From NCBI GenBank assembly GCA_015698285.1, contig CP048685.1:2232001-2296000 (forward strand): a DNA stretch of 64,000 nt, written 5' to 3'. Under the pieces are notes generated by a model. The model ran no database searches. It was given only the letters and a program-made list of their open reading frames with translations, and was not told the DNA's origin. A program made the position numbers and the translations under genes. Shown here one piece after another: positions 9,053-19,099 of this stretch; position 1 is the first letter of the stretch; each line of letters begins with the position of its first letter. The stretch comes from Candidatus Nitronauta litoralis. GTDB taxonomy: Bacteria > Nitrospinota > Nitrospinia > Nitrospinales > Nitrospinaceae.

Positions 9053-9735
9053 TCGATAGCATTGAATAGCCGGTCCCAGCGCACCCTGCCGCAGAGAAAG
9101 CAGTCGCCTGTCGTTTCCCAGGACCAGTAAATCCGACGGGCTTTACCTCTGATTTTTTTAACGTCGAGCACACCCCAGAACCGGCTGTCCCGGCTGTTTT
9201 CGCGGTTGTCTCCCATCATGAAGACATGACCTTCAGGGATGCGAATCGGACCATAATTGTCCCGAGCCCCATCCAGGTCAACAGGCATTGTATGGTGGGC
9301 ATGAGGGTCTTCCAGTTTTTTCCCATTGATGTATATTTCCTGCCTTCTGATTTCCAATGTCTCTCCCGGAAGTGCAATGACACGCTTGATGTAATCCACA
9401 CTTTCGTTTTTCGGGAATTTAAAAACGATGACATCGAAACGTTCCGGGATATCCTGGAAAAACACAATATCGGAAAACAGCCGAATGTCGGTGAAAAGGA
9501 TTTCGTTGGGAATATGGATTCCGTAGCTGTATTTGGTTACCAGAATATGGTCGCCCACCAGGAGGGTGTCTTTCATCGAGCCAGACGGAATTTTGAAAGC
9601 CTGAACGAAAAACGTGCGAATAAAAATTGCCAGTAAAAATGCAACGAGCAGGGCTTCTAACAGTTCCCTGGCGCTTCCTTTTTGCGGCTTTTCTTTTTCT
9701 CCGGTGATTTCCTCACTGGTGGAATTATTTGACAT
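9049..9735 (-). CDS. lepB: Signal peptidase I
   Basis: Cleaves signal peptides from exported proteins at the outer face of the inner membrane. The 228-residue protein has one N-terminal transmembrane segment ([24 protein letters not shown]). The catalytic serine is in [15 protein letters not shown], the catalytic lysine in [11 protein letters not shown], and the family box is [14 protein letters not shown]. It overlaps the end of lepA by 11 bases and the next HAD gene by 4, so translation of the three is linked. The lepA-lepB order is common in bacteria. Confidence 0.96.
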   Translation of the reverse strand: MSNNSTSEEITGEKEKPQKGSARELLEALLVAFLLAIFIRTFFVQAFKIPSGSMKDTLLVGDHILVTKYSYGIHIPNEILFTDIRLFSDIVFFQDIPERFDVIVFKFPKNESVDYIKRVIALPGETLEIRRQEIYINGKKLEDPHAHHTMPVDLDGARDNYGPIRIPEGHVFMMGDNRENSRDSRFWGVLDVKKIRGKARRIYWSWETTGDCFLCGRVRWDRLFNAIE

Positions 9736-11527
9736 CGGTCCTCAGCACTGCCAGGAAAGCTTCCTGTGGGATTTCAACTTTGCCGATTTGTTTCATTTTT
9801 TTCTTTCCGGCTTTTTGTTTTTCTAAAAGTTTCCGTTTCCGGGTGATGTCGCCACCATAACATTTGGCCAGAACATTTTTACGCAGAGCCTTGATGCTTT
9901 CGCGAGCAATGATTTTCCCCCCGATGGCAGCCTGGACGGCCAGTTCGAACATTTGTCGGGGAACTTGTTCCTTGAGTTTTTTGGTCAGATCCCGCCCTCT
10001 GAAGTAAGCCTTGTCCTTATGGACTATGGTAGACAAGGCATCCACCAGCTCCCCATTGAACAGGATATCCAACTTTACCAGATCAGCCGACCGAAAATCT
10101 ATAAATTCATAATCAAAAGAAGCATAACCTTTGGTGCGGGACTTCAGCACATCATAGAAATCAAGTACGATTTCATTGAAAGGGAATTCATACTCGAGCC
10201 GTACCGTTTTGGGAGTGAGGTATTCCATCTTCGTTTGGATACCGCGGCGTTCAATGGCAATCTGAATCAGGCTGCCCACAAACTCCTCTGGTGTGATGAT
10301 GGTTCCGTGGATATAGGGTTCTTCCAGATGATCGAGATTGGAAATTTCCCTGAGTTTTACCGGATTGTCCAACATCACCGTTTCACCATCGGTGGTGTGT
10401 ACTTTGTAAATAACCGTGGGGGCTGTGGTGAGCAATGCCAGGTTATATTCCCGTTCCAGCCGTTCGCGTACAATTTCCATGTGCAACAGCCCGAGGAATC
10501 CGCAGCGGAAACCGAAACCGAGTGCTGCTGACGTTTCGGGTTCATAGCTGAACGAAGCATCGTTCAGCCTGAGTTTTTTCAGTGCGTCGCGCAGGTTTTC
10601 ATAATCCACACCATCGATCGGGTACAACCCTGAAAACACCATGGGCTTGACTTCCTTGTACCCGGGCAGCGGTTCTTTTGTCGGTTCTTCGGGCAGGGTT
10701 ACTGTGTCCCCAATACGAGTCTGGTCGAGTTGTTTGATCCCGGCGACGATGAACCCGACTTCTCCCGGTTCCAGTTGCTTGACTACTTTTGGAGCTGGAG
10801 TGAAGACTCCAATCTCTTCCACATCGTAGGTTTGGCCGGTGGCCATCATGAGGACTTTCGACCCCGCTTTGAGCACCCCTTCCATGATACGGACCAGAAT
10901 GATTGCGCCCCGATACATGTCATACCAGGCATCACACAACAGGGCTTTTAACGGTTTGGAGGCGTCTCCCACCGGTGAAGGTATTCGTTCGACCACAGCC
11001 TGTTTGATGTCTTCAATACCGATCCCTTCTTTAGCGCTGGCAAGGATTGCTTCTGAGGCTTCTATTTGCAGAACGTCTTCGATTTCCTCTTTGACACGAT
11101 CCGGATCTGCTGAGGGCAGATCAATTTTATTGATGACAGGAATGATGAAAAGATCGTGTTGCATGGCAAGGTTTACGTTAGCGATGGTCTGAGCCTGGAT
11201 CCCCTGGGTGGCGTCGATCACCAGCAGCACGCCTTCGCAGGCGGCAAGGCTGCGTGATACTTCATAGGTGAAGTCTACATGGCCGGGAGTGTCGATCAGG
11301 TTGAAGATATACTGTTTTTTATCTTCAGCCTGGTAATCGATGCGAACCGTCTGGGCTTTGATGGTGATTCCCCGTTCACGTTCTATGTCCATGTTGTCAA
11401 GCAACTGGTCGCGCATTTCCCGATTGGTCACAGCGCCGCTGGATAACATCAGTTTGTCAGCCAAAGTCGATTTGCCGTGGTCGATATGGGCGATGATCGA
11501 AAAGTTACGAATCTGGTTCTGGTCCAT
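9725..11527 (-). CDS. lepA: Elongation factor 4 (LepA)
   Basis: A ribosome-associated translational GTPase that acts on stalled or mis-translocated ribosomes. From the ATG at 11527 the protein has 600 residues, the standard LepA length; the frame stays open 20 codons further upstream. GTPase motifs are AHIDHGKST (P-loop), the [10 protein letters not shown] switch I region, DTPGHVDF and NKIDLP. The C-terminal domain specific to LepA ends in [32 protein letters not shown], intact. It is translated just ahead of lepB with overlap and lies 83 bp after an NTP-transferase gene. Confidence 0.97.
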   Translation of the reverse strand: MDQNQIRNFSIIAHIDHGKSTLADKLMLSSGAVTNREMRDQLLDNMDIERERGITIKAQTVRIDYQAEDKKQYIFNLIDTPGHVDFTYEVSRSLAACEGVLLVIDATQGIQAQTIANVNLAMQHDLFIIPVINKIDLPSADPDRVKEEIEDVLQIEASEAILASAKEGIGIEDIKQAVVERIPSPVGDASKPLKALLCDAWYDMYRGAIILVRIMEGVLKAGSKVLMMATGQTYDVEEIGVFTPAPKVVKQLEPGEVGFIVAGIKQLDQTRIGDTVTLPEEPTKEPLPGYKEVKPMVFSGLYPIDGVDYENLRDALKKLRLNDASFSYEPETSAALGFGFRCGFLGLLHMEIVRERLEREYNLALLTTAPTVIYKVHTTDGETVMLDNPVKLREISNLDHLEEPYIHGTIITPEEFVGSLIQIAIERRGIQTKMEYLTPKTVRLEYEFPFNEIVLDFYDVLKSRTKGYASFDYEFIDFRSADLVKLDILFNGELVDALSTIVHKDKAYFRGRDLTKKLKEQVPRQMFELAVQAAIGGKIIARESIKALRKNVLAKCYGGDITRKRKLLEKQKAGKKKMKQIGKVEIPQEAFLAVLRTDVK

Positions 11528-11610
11528 AAAAATAGATGTCCTGACTAAGAAAAATTCCTGAAGGTTTACCGGGGAAGCCTGAGTCACTTTTCTTGTGAAA
11601 AGATACGACC

Positions 11611-12651
11611 TCAGGTTTTAGTGAGCTGGGGAAATGCCAGGGAGGGCTTTTGCTTGACCTCAGGCTGGGATCCATCTTCCGGTACAGGATCCCCTTCCAT
11701 TTGTTTTAACAGAGTCCGCCATTCCTGATACCGACACTTCATAGCTTCAAAGTCCGGTCCATTGTCTATGTCCAGAGCTGCTCCGGGATAGGGAACAGCC
11801 AGGCTTTTAAATCGGGTCGCGAGTCCTTTGGATATCCATTCTTCCAACTCATTGCGCGGAACCCAGGATTTAAAGAACCGGACAAGCTGCGGACAGTTCA
11901 GTTTGGAGAATAACAGGCTCAGGATCAAACCAAGGTAATAATGATACCCTTTATGCTGGTCTTTCCAAAACAATTTGAAGGCAAAAGGGATCACATTTCT
12001 GATATTGCGTTGGTGGCGGTACTGGTACATCTGCTGGATGTATTCCCTATGACCGATTCGGAGGGGTTTTACCAGGTGAAGATTGTTGATCCGGTAATTG
12101 TCTTCCTTCAAATGCAGGTATGCCATGCGAATTCCAGGCTTTCCCTGGCATGGATAAAAAGGCTTCAATCGGGATTCGGGTGTAATTCCCAGAATGTGGT
12201 CATAACGGCTGATGTCGCTATGCCGAATGAAGTGATCAATCTCATGTGGAGTGATCAGGGGAGCATCACAGGGGACGATTAAGACGGCTCGGTCGCGGTA
12301 AGGCCCGCTTTCCAACGGTTGTTTGTTGTGGTCCTCAGGAAGGGTAGCGAGAAAGGTGTGCCATATGTTTTGATACAAATTTTCCTTTTGTTCAAGCAGG
12401 GTGATCGGTCTGGGGGTTTCCAGATCAATGCCGTCGTTCATCAAAGTCTTTTTGAGATCATCTTTTTGGCCCACGACATAAACTGATCGAACAGAAGGCA
12501 CTTGCCTTAAAGAATCAATAACATGGGTGACAAGGCATCGGCCTTCAAGGCGCAGGAAAGCCTTGTGCTGGTTCAAGACCTTATAGCTTGATTCGCCCTG
12601 GCCAGCCAGCAGGATGGCATCAAATTGCTGTGAATCGTTCAAGGGGTCCAT
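11611..12651 (-). CDS. NTP-transferase (MobA/GlmU-like nucleotidyltransferase fold) protein
   Basis: A 346-residue protein whose N-terminal two thirds resemble sugar-phosphate or cofactor nucleotidyltransferases. The nucleotide loop is [28 protein letters not shown], a variant of the LAAGxGxR...K motif, and [16 protein letters not shown] holds the metal-binding Asp of the family. The C-terminal part (from about residue 225) is not recognised. The altered loop (GESS instead of GxSxR) leaves activity open. It may head the lepA-lepB-HAD run. The product could be an activated sugar or a molybdopterin-like nucleotide. Confidence 0.7.
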   Translation of the reverse strand: MDPLNDSQQFDAILLAGQGESSYKVLNQHKAFLRLEGRCLVTHVIDSLRQVPSVRSVYVVGQKDDLKKTLMNDGIDLETPRPITLLEQKENLYQNIWHTFLATLPEDHNKQPLESGPYRDRAVLIVPCDAPLITPHEIDHFIRHSDISRYDHILGITPESRLKPFYPCQGKPGIRMAYLHLKEDNYRINNLHLVKPLRIGHREYIQQMYQYRHQRNIRNVIPFAFKLFWKDQHKGYHYYLGLILSLLFSKLNCPQLVRFFKSWVPRNELEEWISKGLATRFKSLAVPYPGAALDIDNGPDFEAMKCRYQEWRTLLKQMEGDPVPEDGSQPEVKQKPSLAFPQLTKT

Positions 12652-12717
12652 AGTTCAATTGGTTAGCTCCATTATATGAAACTGGGAGCCATTTGTCGCC
12701 TCACAATGCACCCGGGA

Positions 12718-12751
12718 AAGGAGATTGTCTCTTGATCTCCTTATTGTTTTT
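12718..12751 (+). promoter_or_regulatory. Terminator-like hairpin in the gcvT leader
   Basis: AAGGAGAT (12718-12725) pairs perfectly with ATCTCCTT (12735-12742), followed by ATTGTTTTTG. No plus-strand gene precedes it, because the upstream gene is divergent. It would therefore lie in the gcvT 5' leader, about 165 bases before the start, where it could act as an attenuator. The conserved glycine-riboswitch core sequences were not seen. Confidence 0.45.
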
Positions 12752-12906
12752 GATTATACAGGGAGCTCACTTGCATGGGGTGATGAAATACATTTAAGGG
12801 CGTTCCCCAACTTGTGAGTAAATAAGATATAGCCTTCGACCCTTGGGTGCCACCCTAAGGCTGATGTTGGTAAAAAGCTGATTTTTATAAACTGGAAAAA
12901 CTTCTC

Positions 12907-14070
12907 GTGGGCATTACAGGAAAACGCCTTTTTGCTGCCCGCAAAGGACAAAAGACCGAATTGAAAACTCCTCTCAAAACCACCCCGCTTCTCGACCTGC
13001 ACCGGGAGCTTGGAGGTAAAATTGTCCCCTTCGCAGGCTGGAGCATGCCTATCCAGTTTGCAGGAGTGATGGAAGAGCACCGTTGTGTAAGGGAGAAGGT
13101 GGGTCTATTCGATGTCAGCCACATGGGGGAAATTGAAGTCACGGGGCCGGGGTCGCTGGACTATCTGCAGTATTTAGTTACTAACGACGTTTCGACCCTG
13201 GTTGATGGCAGCATCCTCTATTCCGTGATGTGCTATGAAAATGGTGGGGTGGTCGATGATTTACTGGTGCATCGCCATTCTCAGGATCATTATTTCCTTT
13301 GTGTAAATGCTTCGAATACAGACAAGGATTTTGAATGGGCCACCGGCCAGTCGAACGGGTTTGACGTTGAGGTAAAGAATATCAGTCAACAAACCTCTCA
13401 ATTGGCCTTGCAGGGGCCCAGAGCTCTCGAGGTTTTAAAGTCCTTAACGGATGAAAAAATTGAAACGATTGCTTACTATCATTTTTTGCGAGGCCAGGTT
13501 GGAGGAATTGACTGTATTATTTCCCGCACAGGGTATACGGGGGAAGACGGGTTTGAGTTGTACCTGCCTGCAGAATCCGCGACCGCTCTGGCGCGTCATT
13601 TGCTTGAAGCTGGGGCGCCGCATGGTATTCAACCTATTGGGCTGGGTGCGCGTGATACTCTCAGGCTGGAAATGGGGTATGCTTTGTACGGTCAGGAAAT
13701 AAACTCCGACATTCACCCCTTGGAAGCCCGTCTGGGCTGGGTGGTGAAGCTGGATAAGGAAAACGAATTTTGCGGGAAAACTGCTTTGGTGAAGGCCAGG
13801 GCAGAGGGTATTCAACGCAGATTGGTTGGACTGAAAATGAGTGCACGAGGGGTTCCCCGCTCCCACTATAAAATTTTAAAAGAGGGTGTTCCAGTGGGTG
13901 AGGTGACCTCAGGTACGTTTTCCCCCACACTCAATACGGGGATTGCGATGGGGTTTGTTCCTGCGGGGCAATCAAAATCCGGTGAGAAATTTGAGATAGA
14001 AATCCGAGGGCAGGGGGTTTCGGCGGAAGTTGTTCCCTTGCCTTTTGTTCCAAGTCACGTGAAAAAATAA
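12907..14070 (+). CDS. gcvT: Aminomethyltransferase (glycine cleavage T protein)
   Basis: Transfers the methylene group from aminomethyl-lipoyl-GcvH to tetrahydrofolate and releases ammonia. Recognisable segments: TPLLDLHRELGGKIVPFAGWSMPIQ at the N-terminus, HRCVREKVGLFDVSHMGEI, the folate-site ALQGP, and ISRTGYTGEDGFELY; the C-terminal barrel ends in EVVPLPFVPSHVKK. The longest start is a GTG at 12907. A TTG at 12961 after AAAGGA is a good alternative and gives about 369 residues, closer to the family norm. It is followed 12 bp later by gcvH, so they form an operon. Confidence 0.96.
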   Translation: MGITGKRLFAARKGQKTELKTPLKTTPLLDLHRELGGKIVPFAGWSMPIQFAGVMEEHRCVREKVGLFDVSHMGEIEVTGPGSLDYLQYLVTNDVSTLVDGSILYSVMCYENGGVVDDLLVHRHSQDHYFLCVNASNTDKDFEWATGQSNGFDVEVKNISQQTSQLALQGPRALEVLKSLTDEKIETIAYYHFLRGQVGGIDCIISRTGYTGEDGFELYLPAESATALARHLLEAGAPHGIQPIGLGARDTLRLEMGYALYGQEINSDIHPLEARLGWVVKLDKENEFCGKTALVKARAEGIQRRLVGLKMSARGVPRSHYKILKEGVPVGEVTSGTFSPTLNTGIAMGFVPAGQSKSGEKFEIEIRGQGVSAEVVPLPFVPSHVKK

Positions 14071-14082
14071 AGGAGGTAGTTC

Positions 14083-14475
14083 ATGGAGGTCCCAAACGAT
14101 CTTTTATACACCCGGGAACATGAATGGGTCCGAGTAAAAGATTCCAAAGGTATAGTTGGTATCACCGATTTTGCCCAGGATCAGTTAGGAGATGTTGTTT
14201 TTGTAGAACAACCCCAGGCAGGCACGGAATTGACCAAGGATGCGACTTTTGGTGTAGTCGAATCAGTTAAAACCGTTTCTGACTTATTCGCTCCTGTGAG
14301 CGGCAAGGTGACGGTAGCCAATACCGAGCTTGAAGCCAAGCCGGAACTCGTGAATTCTGCCCCTTATGGGGACGGGTGGATCGTTGAAATTGAAATCACC
14401 GACACCAAGGAACTTGATGATCTTTTGACTCCTGAAGCTTACACAGCATTTATCCAGGAACAGGAGCAGGACTGA
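14083..14475 (+). CDS. gcvH: Glycine cleavage system H protein
   Basis: The lipoyl carrier that shuttles the aminomethyl group between the P, T and L proteins. The 130-residue length is typical. The lipoylation site lies in FGVVESVKTVSDLFAPVSG (Lys in ESVKT), and the family opening YTREHEWV and the later NSAPYGDGWIVEIE are intact. AAAGGAGG lies 8 bases before the ATG, a near-perfect ribosome site. It is the middle gene of gcvT-gcvH-gcvPA. Confidence 0.97.
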   Translation: MEVPNDLLYTREHEWVRVKDSKGIVGITDFAQDQLGDVVFVEQPQAGTELTKDATFGVVESVKTVSDLFAPVSGKVTVANTELEAKPELVNSAPYGDGWIVEIEITDTKELDDLLTPEAYTAFIQEQEQD

Positions 14476-14547
14476 TTGTTACTAAAGAGTTGCTTTTCAA
14501 AATATGAAAATTGAATGGCCTCCATTTTTTTTATGAGTTAATACACT

Positions 14548-15891
14548 ATGCGTTATATCCCACACACTGAAAACGATATTCGGGCAATGCTTGACCGGAT
14601 AGGAATTGACGGGGTCGGCGACCTGTTCACCAGCATTCCGGAACCGTTGCGATTGACCGAGCCATTGAGGTTGCCCGAGGCACTGGCGGAATCTGATTTG
14701 ACTGCGGCGATGAAGGATCTGGCCCGTCAAAATATGAGTGCCGAGGATTGTGCATCTTTCCTCGGTGCGGGTTCTTATCGGCACTTCACACCCTCGTTAG
14801 TCAACCATATGATCCTGCGTGGTGAGTTTGCCACCTGCTACACTCCCTATCAACCGGAAGTCAGCCAGGGAACATTGCAGGCGGTTTTTGAGTTTCAGAC
14901 CTTTATCAGCCTGCTAACGGGAATGGGGATTGCGAATGCTTCCATGTATGACGGAGCGACGGCACTTGCAGAAGCTGTTTTGATGGCGCATCGAGTGGCT
15001 GGCGGAAATGAAGTGGTGATGTCTGATGCGGTCCATCCCGAATACCGGCAAGTGGTCGAAACCTATTTGCACGGGTCGGATGTCAATATCATTCGCGTTC
15101 CCTGGAACTCGAACGGGCAGAGCGACCTTGTCGCCATGCAGAACAAAGTGACCGATAGCACCTGTGCCGTAGTAGTGCAAAGTCCCAACTTTTTCGGTGT
15201 GGTTGAGGAATTTGAGGGGCTCGGAGAGTTTTTGAACGAAAAGAAAACCCTGCTTGTCGCGGCCGTTGCAGAACCTACTTCACTGGGGATCCTCAAACCC
15301 CCCGGTGAAAGAGGAGCCGATATCGTTGCCGGTGAAGGCCAGGGTTTTGGATTACCCGTGTCATTTGGCGGACCCTACGTCGGTTTTTTCTCAACGCATG
15401 ATAGATATCTCAGGCAGATTCCCGGTCGTATTGTCGGTGAGACCGTGGACAGAGAAGGCAGGCGCGCATTTTCTTTGACCATAAAAACGCGAGAACAGGA
15501 CATCCGGCGCGAAAAAGCCACATCCAACATCTGCACCAACCAGGGGTTGTGCGCGTTGGCAGTGACGATATGGCTGTCCGCCATGGGAAAGAAAGGATTA
15601 CGCGAAATCGCTGTAGAAAACGTGAAGCGGTCGGATTTACTCAAGAGAAAGCTGGCAGGACTCAAAAATTTCAAATTGAAATTTGACGCACCCACTTATA
15701 ACGAATTTGTTCTGGAATGCCCGGGACCGGCCGAAGAAATCCAGGCGAGGTTGCTTGAAGAGAAAATTATTGCCGGTCTGCCCCTAGGCACTCACCACGA
15801 AGAGCTGGGCAACTGCCTCCTCCTCTGCACCACCGAACTTACATCGGAAGATGATATGGAACGGTTGGTGAACGCTTTGAATGTGATTTAG
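14548..15891 (+). CDS. gcvPA: Glycine dehydrogenase (decarboxylating) subunit 1
   Basis: The alpha-type half of a two-subunit P protein, which decarboxylates glycine. The 447-residue length and motifs fit: MRYIPHTENDIRAML at the start, FLGAGSYRHFTPSLVNHMI, TCYTPYQPEVSQGTLQ, and the pseudo-active-site region EGQGFGLPVSFGGPYVGFF. PLP is carried by the partner subunit GcvPB. No gcvPB follows: the next gene is on the other strand and is a lipoprotein, so the partner must be elsewhere in the genome. Confidence 0.96.
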   Translation: MRYIPHTENDIRAMLDRIGIDGVGDLFTSIPEPLRLTEPLRLPEALAESDLTAAMKDLARQNMSAEDCASFLGAGSYRHFTPSLVNHMILRGEFATCYTPYQPEVSQGTLQAVFEFQTFISLLTGMGIANASMYDGATALAEAVLMAHRVAGGNEVVMSDAVHPEYRQVVETYLHGSDVNIIRVPWNSNGQSDLVAMQNKVTDSTCAVVVQSPNFFGVVEEFEGLGEFLNEKKTLLVAAVAEPTSLGILKPPGERGADIVAGEGQGFGLPVSFGGPYVGFFSTHDRYLRQIPGRIVGETVDREGRRAFSLTIKTREQDIRREKATSNICTNQGLCALAVTIWLSAMGKKGLREIAVENVKRSDLLKRKLAGLKNFKLKFDAPTYNEFVLECPGPAEEIQARLLEEKIIAGLPLGTHHEELGNCLLLCTTELTSEDDMERLVNALNVI

Positions 15892-15926
15892 CGTTGCTCT
15901 AAGTTCTATTTATTATCCTGGTAGCT

Positions 15927-16451
15927 TCAATTTGGGCCACCCGTTAAAACATTCATGATGTTCTCGGATGATGAATTTCCGTTTGTACTTTCCACTGAAC
16001 TCCCCACCCTGTCATTTACATTGCTTTCTGTACCGCCGTTTCCAGAGGCAGGTTTAGTTAATGCCTTTGCTGCTTTCCCTGTTGCAAAATGGTTGTGGAT
16101 AAAAACATTTGATCCTGAAAAAAATCCCTCATTTTTTTTATAGTTCACCCCAAAGGTCGACAGGATTGATACAGCTTCTTCGGAGTCATCATTTTGGTCA
16201 TTATTTGAACTTCGACTGCCAGCGCTATTTTCCGTAGACTCATCTCCTTCATTTTTTGATGGGACCACCGCTAGCAGGTTTCTGTTGTAAGCCATGTTGA
16301 GGTTTACAGGTGTGCTTAATTCGGGGCGGGCCTCCAGGTTCAGGCCAAATTGGGTTCGCTCATGGAAGACGACTGAGTTTTCTGCACAGGCAGATAGTGA
16401 CAGGCAAAGAGCAAGCAATGATAAATACTGGAGGCGCAAAAATGTTTTCAT
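15927..16451 (-). CDS. Lipoprotein of a local three-member family (C)
   Basis: A 174-residue predicted lipoprotein with signal peptide and lipobox LSLSAC. The ATG at 16451 is preferred to the GTG one codon earlier because AGAGGA lies 5 bases upstream. The first half has the core shared with its two neighbours: a VVF...GLNL.ARP stretch, then an AYNR....AVVPSK segment. The second half is rich in Ser, Asn and Glu and ends in low complexity. Function is unknown. It is the last of three tandem minus-strand lipoprotein genes. Confidence 0.65.
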   Translation of the reverse strand: MKTFLRLQYLSLLALCLSLSACAENSVVFHERTQFGLNLEARPELSTPVNLNMAYNRNLLAVVPSKNEGDESTENSAGSRSSNNDQNDDSEEAVSILSTFGVNYKKNEGFFSGSNVFIHNHFATGKAAKALTKPASGNGGTESNVNDRVGSSVESTNGNSSSENIMNVLTGGPN

Positions 16452-16502
16452 CACAATCCTCTGGGATGGTTTAGGAAAAAAAATATTCCATTAAAGCAAC
16501 GG

Positions 16503-16982
16503 TTATTCCTCGTTGTTTGAATATTGTCCTTTTGTGCAATTAGGAATGGCCCTTTCGGCTGACTGGTCGGAGTTTGTCGAGGAACCAGAATTATTGTTTG
16601 TTGTGGCTCCTTGGAGAAAACCATGCAATTTGCCCTTGTTTTCTGCAAGGTTTACGGCAGCATCTCCTGTGGCAAATGCCTCGTAAATACAATTTGCCTC
16701 AAGAAAGCCGATCTGCACATGTGAAATGGATACAGCTGACATCGCCTCCTGTCCTGCAGTTTCACCACCACTTTTCATTTTTTTCGGAACGACAGCATTG
16801 GTCTCACGGTCGTAGCCCAGTACGGCTTTGCCGCTGGTGCCCTCAGGATTGGCGGATACCTCCAGACCGATTACAGTGTTTTGACGATATACCAGATTCT
16901 TAGAATTCCCGCACCCCGAGAGGGTAACAAGCATCGCTAGCAGACACAGGCCACTACCGACATAAACTGATTTGGGGCTCAT
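16503..16982 (-). CDS. Lipoprotein of a local three-member family (B)
   Basis: A 159-residue predicted lipoprotein with lipobox VTLSGC. After the Cys, the stretch LVYRQNTVIGLEVSANPEG, then VLGYDRETNAVVPKK aligns with the core of the gene downstream and, more weakly, with the gene upstream. The rest includes an AFATGDAA segment that parallels HFATGKAA in member C, which supports common ancestry. The 5' end overlaps the upstream gene by 29 bases. Function is unknown. Confidence 0.68.
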   Translation of the reverse strand: MSPKSVYVGSGLCLLAMLVTLSGCGNSKNLVYRQNTVIGLEVSANPEGTSGKAVLGYDRETNAVVPKKMKSGGETAGQEAMSAVSISHVQIGFLEANCIYEAFATGDAAVNLAENKGKLHGFLQGATTNNNSGSSTNSDQSAERAIPNCTKGQYSNNEE

Positions 16983-17472
16983 CCAGTTTCTCCTTCAGAA
17001 AAACGTGAGTTTTTTCCGGGTATTCCCGGTCAAAAAAGACTCTGGCCAGAATCGAATCACCTGGTTCGGGCCCGATGGTTTCAATCTGGTCTGAATACCC
17101 CAGAGCAACCCGCCTTTGATAAGGAGTTGTTTCCATTTCCAGGCCATAAGAGGAAACCGCTCTGGTCAGGGGTGTCCCATCTGGAAGAGGGGCATGGAAC
17201 CAATGCCACCCGGCTCCATTTTCCCGAAGCTCTTCTACGGAACAGGGAAAAATATAAACGGCCTGCCTGTGTCCGATAGAGGCACCGCCATCGAATCCCC
17301 CTGGTCGCAAATGGACACCCAGGGAATACACCTCCACCACCATTGCTGATTCAGTGTAGGTAACCTTACTGGCGAGACTCCCGTATGGCCCAACGGAACA
17401 GCCCGTAAGGAGCACCAAGGACCCGATACAAAATCCTTTTTTAATCCAATCCGAAAGATTTGGTTTCGCCAC
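16954..17472 (-). CDS. Lipoprotein of a local three-member family (A)
   Basis: A 172-residue predicted lipoprotein with lipobox LVLLTGC. The segment VVEVYSLGVHLRPGGFDGG, then SIGHRQAVYIFP fits the pattern GL-x-x-x-P...GYxR...VVP of members B and C, but the C-terminal half is different and lacks their Ser/Asn-rich tail. First gene of the cluster; its 3' end overlaps member B by 29 bases in another frame. Function is unknown. Confidence 0.65.
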   Translation of the reverse strand: MAKPNLSDWIKKGFCIGSLVLLTGCSVGPYGSLASKVTYTESAMVVEVYSLGVHLRPGGFDGGASIGHRQAVYIFPCSVEELRENGAGWHWFHAPLPDGTPLTRAVSSYGLEMETTPYQRRVALGYSDQIETIGPEPGDSILARVFFDREYPEKTHVFLKEKLDEPQISLCR

Positions 17473-17635
17473 GTCAGCTAGAAATAGTGTGAGATGTCGA
17501 AAATATAGTATAAGAAATTTTGGAAAACAAGATTTACTTTTATAGCTATATGTAAATCAAAGGAATGGAATTAAATTACAACCAAGAGTTGATTGAAATC
17601 GTTGGGGTTTTATGAATCAAGGTGATTTTTATTTT

Positions 17636-19000
17636 CTATAAAATCAACTCATCCGCCGGGTAGGTCAGGATTTCCGATAAGGTGGGATGGTAATACGGCA
17701 TGTTGAGCATATCCTGCATGGTGCCGTTGAAATACATGATGGCGACGAGTTGATGAATCAGTTCTCCGGCTTCGGGCCCGACAATATGTCCGCCGAGGAG
17801 TTTCCCCGATTCGGGATCGGACAGCAGTTTTACATGGCCATGCGTTTCTCCAAGGCACATTGATTTACCATGGTCGTTGAATGGATACGAGGCGGCACGA
17901 TAATCGATGCCCTGAGCTTTACATTCTTTTTCGCTTAAACCCACACTGGCCACCTGCGGATCGGTGAACACAACGGATGTTTTCAAACGGTCATCGTAGC
18001 GACGAGGGTTATCCGCATTGAGTGCATTGTGGCCGGCGATCTCACCCTGCTCAATGGCAATGTGAACTATCTCGTGTTTACCGTTAACATCACCAATCGA
18101 AAAAATATTTTTCTGGCTGGTTCGCATTTCGGCATCCACTCTGACCCGGCCTCCTTCCGTTTGTACTCCAGCGACTTCAAGATTGAGTCCATCAATATTG
18201 GGTCGGCGACCCAACGCCTGCAAAATGGTTGCTGCCTCGACAGTCTGCTCTTTCCCCTCGTGCTCAAAAGCAATTTGTTTTTGACCGGCAGTCTCTTTAA
18301 CGTTTAAAAGTTTTGTGTCGGTGAACACCTGCATGCCTTCCTCACGCAGCCTCTCCTCAACCGGTCGCGCCAGGTCTTCATCGCCTGTAGACAGGATGTG
18401 AGCACTACGCTGGATTAAAGTCACCTGAGTGCCAATGCGCTGGTAAAACTGGGCTAGTTCTAGCGCGACAGGCCCGCCACCCAGCACGATCATGGATTCA
18501 GGTTGTTCGCGTAAGGTCAGGACATCATCGCTGGTCAGGCAATTAGCATTGTCCAGTCCGGGGACAGAAAAATCATGGTTCACCACAGATCCGGTTGCTA
18601 TGATGATCGAATCCGCGCTGAGGGTTTTGCTTCCTGCCTGGATTTCGTTGGGGGAGATGAATTCTCCTCGTTCCTGAATCAAAGAGAACCGAGGATTATG
18701 CAGTTGTTCTATGCGGTAGCTGGCAAACTCGTCGATCAGTTTATTCTTGCGGTCGATAATTGCAGAAAGATCCGCACGCGCATCGACTGGCAACAGTCCA
18801 AATTCCCGTGCACGCTTCATTAGAGAGATTACGTCGGATGAACGCAGGAGGGTTTTGGTGGGCATGCACCCACGCAAGATACAGAGCCCGCCCAGGGGCC
18901 CGGGGTCGACAATTGCGACCCGTGCTCCCTGGCGTTCCGCAGTATCGGCAGCGGAATAGCCTGCCGATCCACCGCCTAAAATAATGACATCATAATCCAT
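17636..19000 (-). CDS. Pyridine nucleotide-disulfide oxidoreductase (dihydrolipoyl dehydrogenase/mercuric reductase family)
   Basis: A 454-residue FAD flavoprotein. The FAD-binding motif is at the N-terminus (VIILGGGSAGYSAAD), and the redox-active disulfide is in GLCILRGCMPTK, which keeps the C-x4-C spacing but differs from the lipoamide-dehydrogenase consensus CLNVGCVPSK. The NAD-binding GGGPVALELAQFYQRIG, the second FAD motif FSIGDVNGK and the C-terminal active-site His in YYHPTLSEIL are all present. It is therefore a likely active disulfide reductase, perhaps acting on a lipoyl protein or a small thiol, but the substrate is not determined. Another family member lies 1.5 kb away. Confidence 0.85.
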   Translation of the reverse strand: MDYDVIILGGGSAGYSAADTAERQGARVAIVDPGPLGGLCILRGCMPTKTLLRSSDVISLMKRAREFGLLPVDARADLSAIIDRKNKLIDEFASYRIEQLHNPRFSLIQERGEFISPNEIQAGSKTLSADSIIIATGSVVNHDFSVPGLDNANCLTSDDVLTLREQPESMIVLGGGPVALELAQFYQRIGTQVTLIQRSAHILSTGDEDLARPVEERLREEGMQVFTDTKLLNVKETAGQKQIAFEHEGKEQTVEAATILQALGRRPNIDGLNLEVAGVQTEGGRVRVDAEMRTSQKNIFSIGDVNGKHEIVHIAIEQGEIAGHNALNADNPRRYDDRLKTSVVFTDPQVASVGLSEKECKAQGIDYRAASYPFNDHGKSMCLGETHGHVKLLSDPESGKLLGGHIVGPEAGELIHQLVAIMYFNGTMQDMLNMPYYHPTLSEILTYPADELIL

Positions 19001-19099
19001 GAGGTGTCCCTGCCGGACGGTAGCGGAAAGTGTTGTGCGACGCGCTCTAAAATTCCCCTTGGCTCAAAAAAGGTCAACTATTGGCCCTGCGCCGAGTAA

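Noticed and set aside
12640-12700. tRNA-like D arm (AGTTCAATTGGTTAGCTC)
   Set aside because: It resembles a tRNA D arm, but no TTCGANTC T-arm, anticodon stem or acceptor pairing follows, and it overlaps the start of the NTP-transferase gene.
12652-12906. Glycine riboswitch before gcvT
   Set aside because: The conserved aptamer core and tandem structure were not found; only a single terminator-like hairpin is present.
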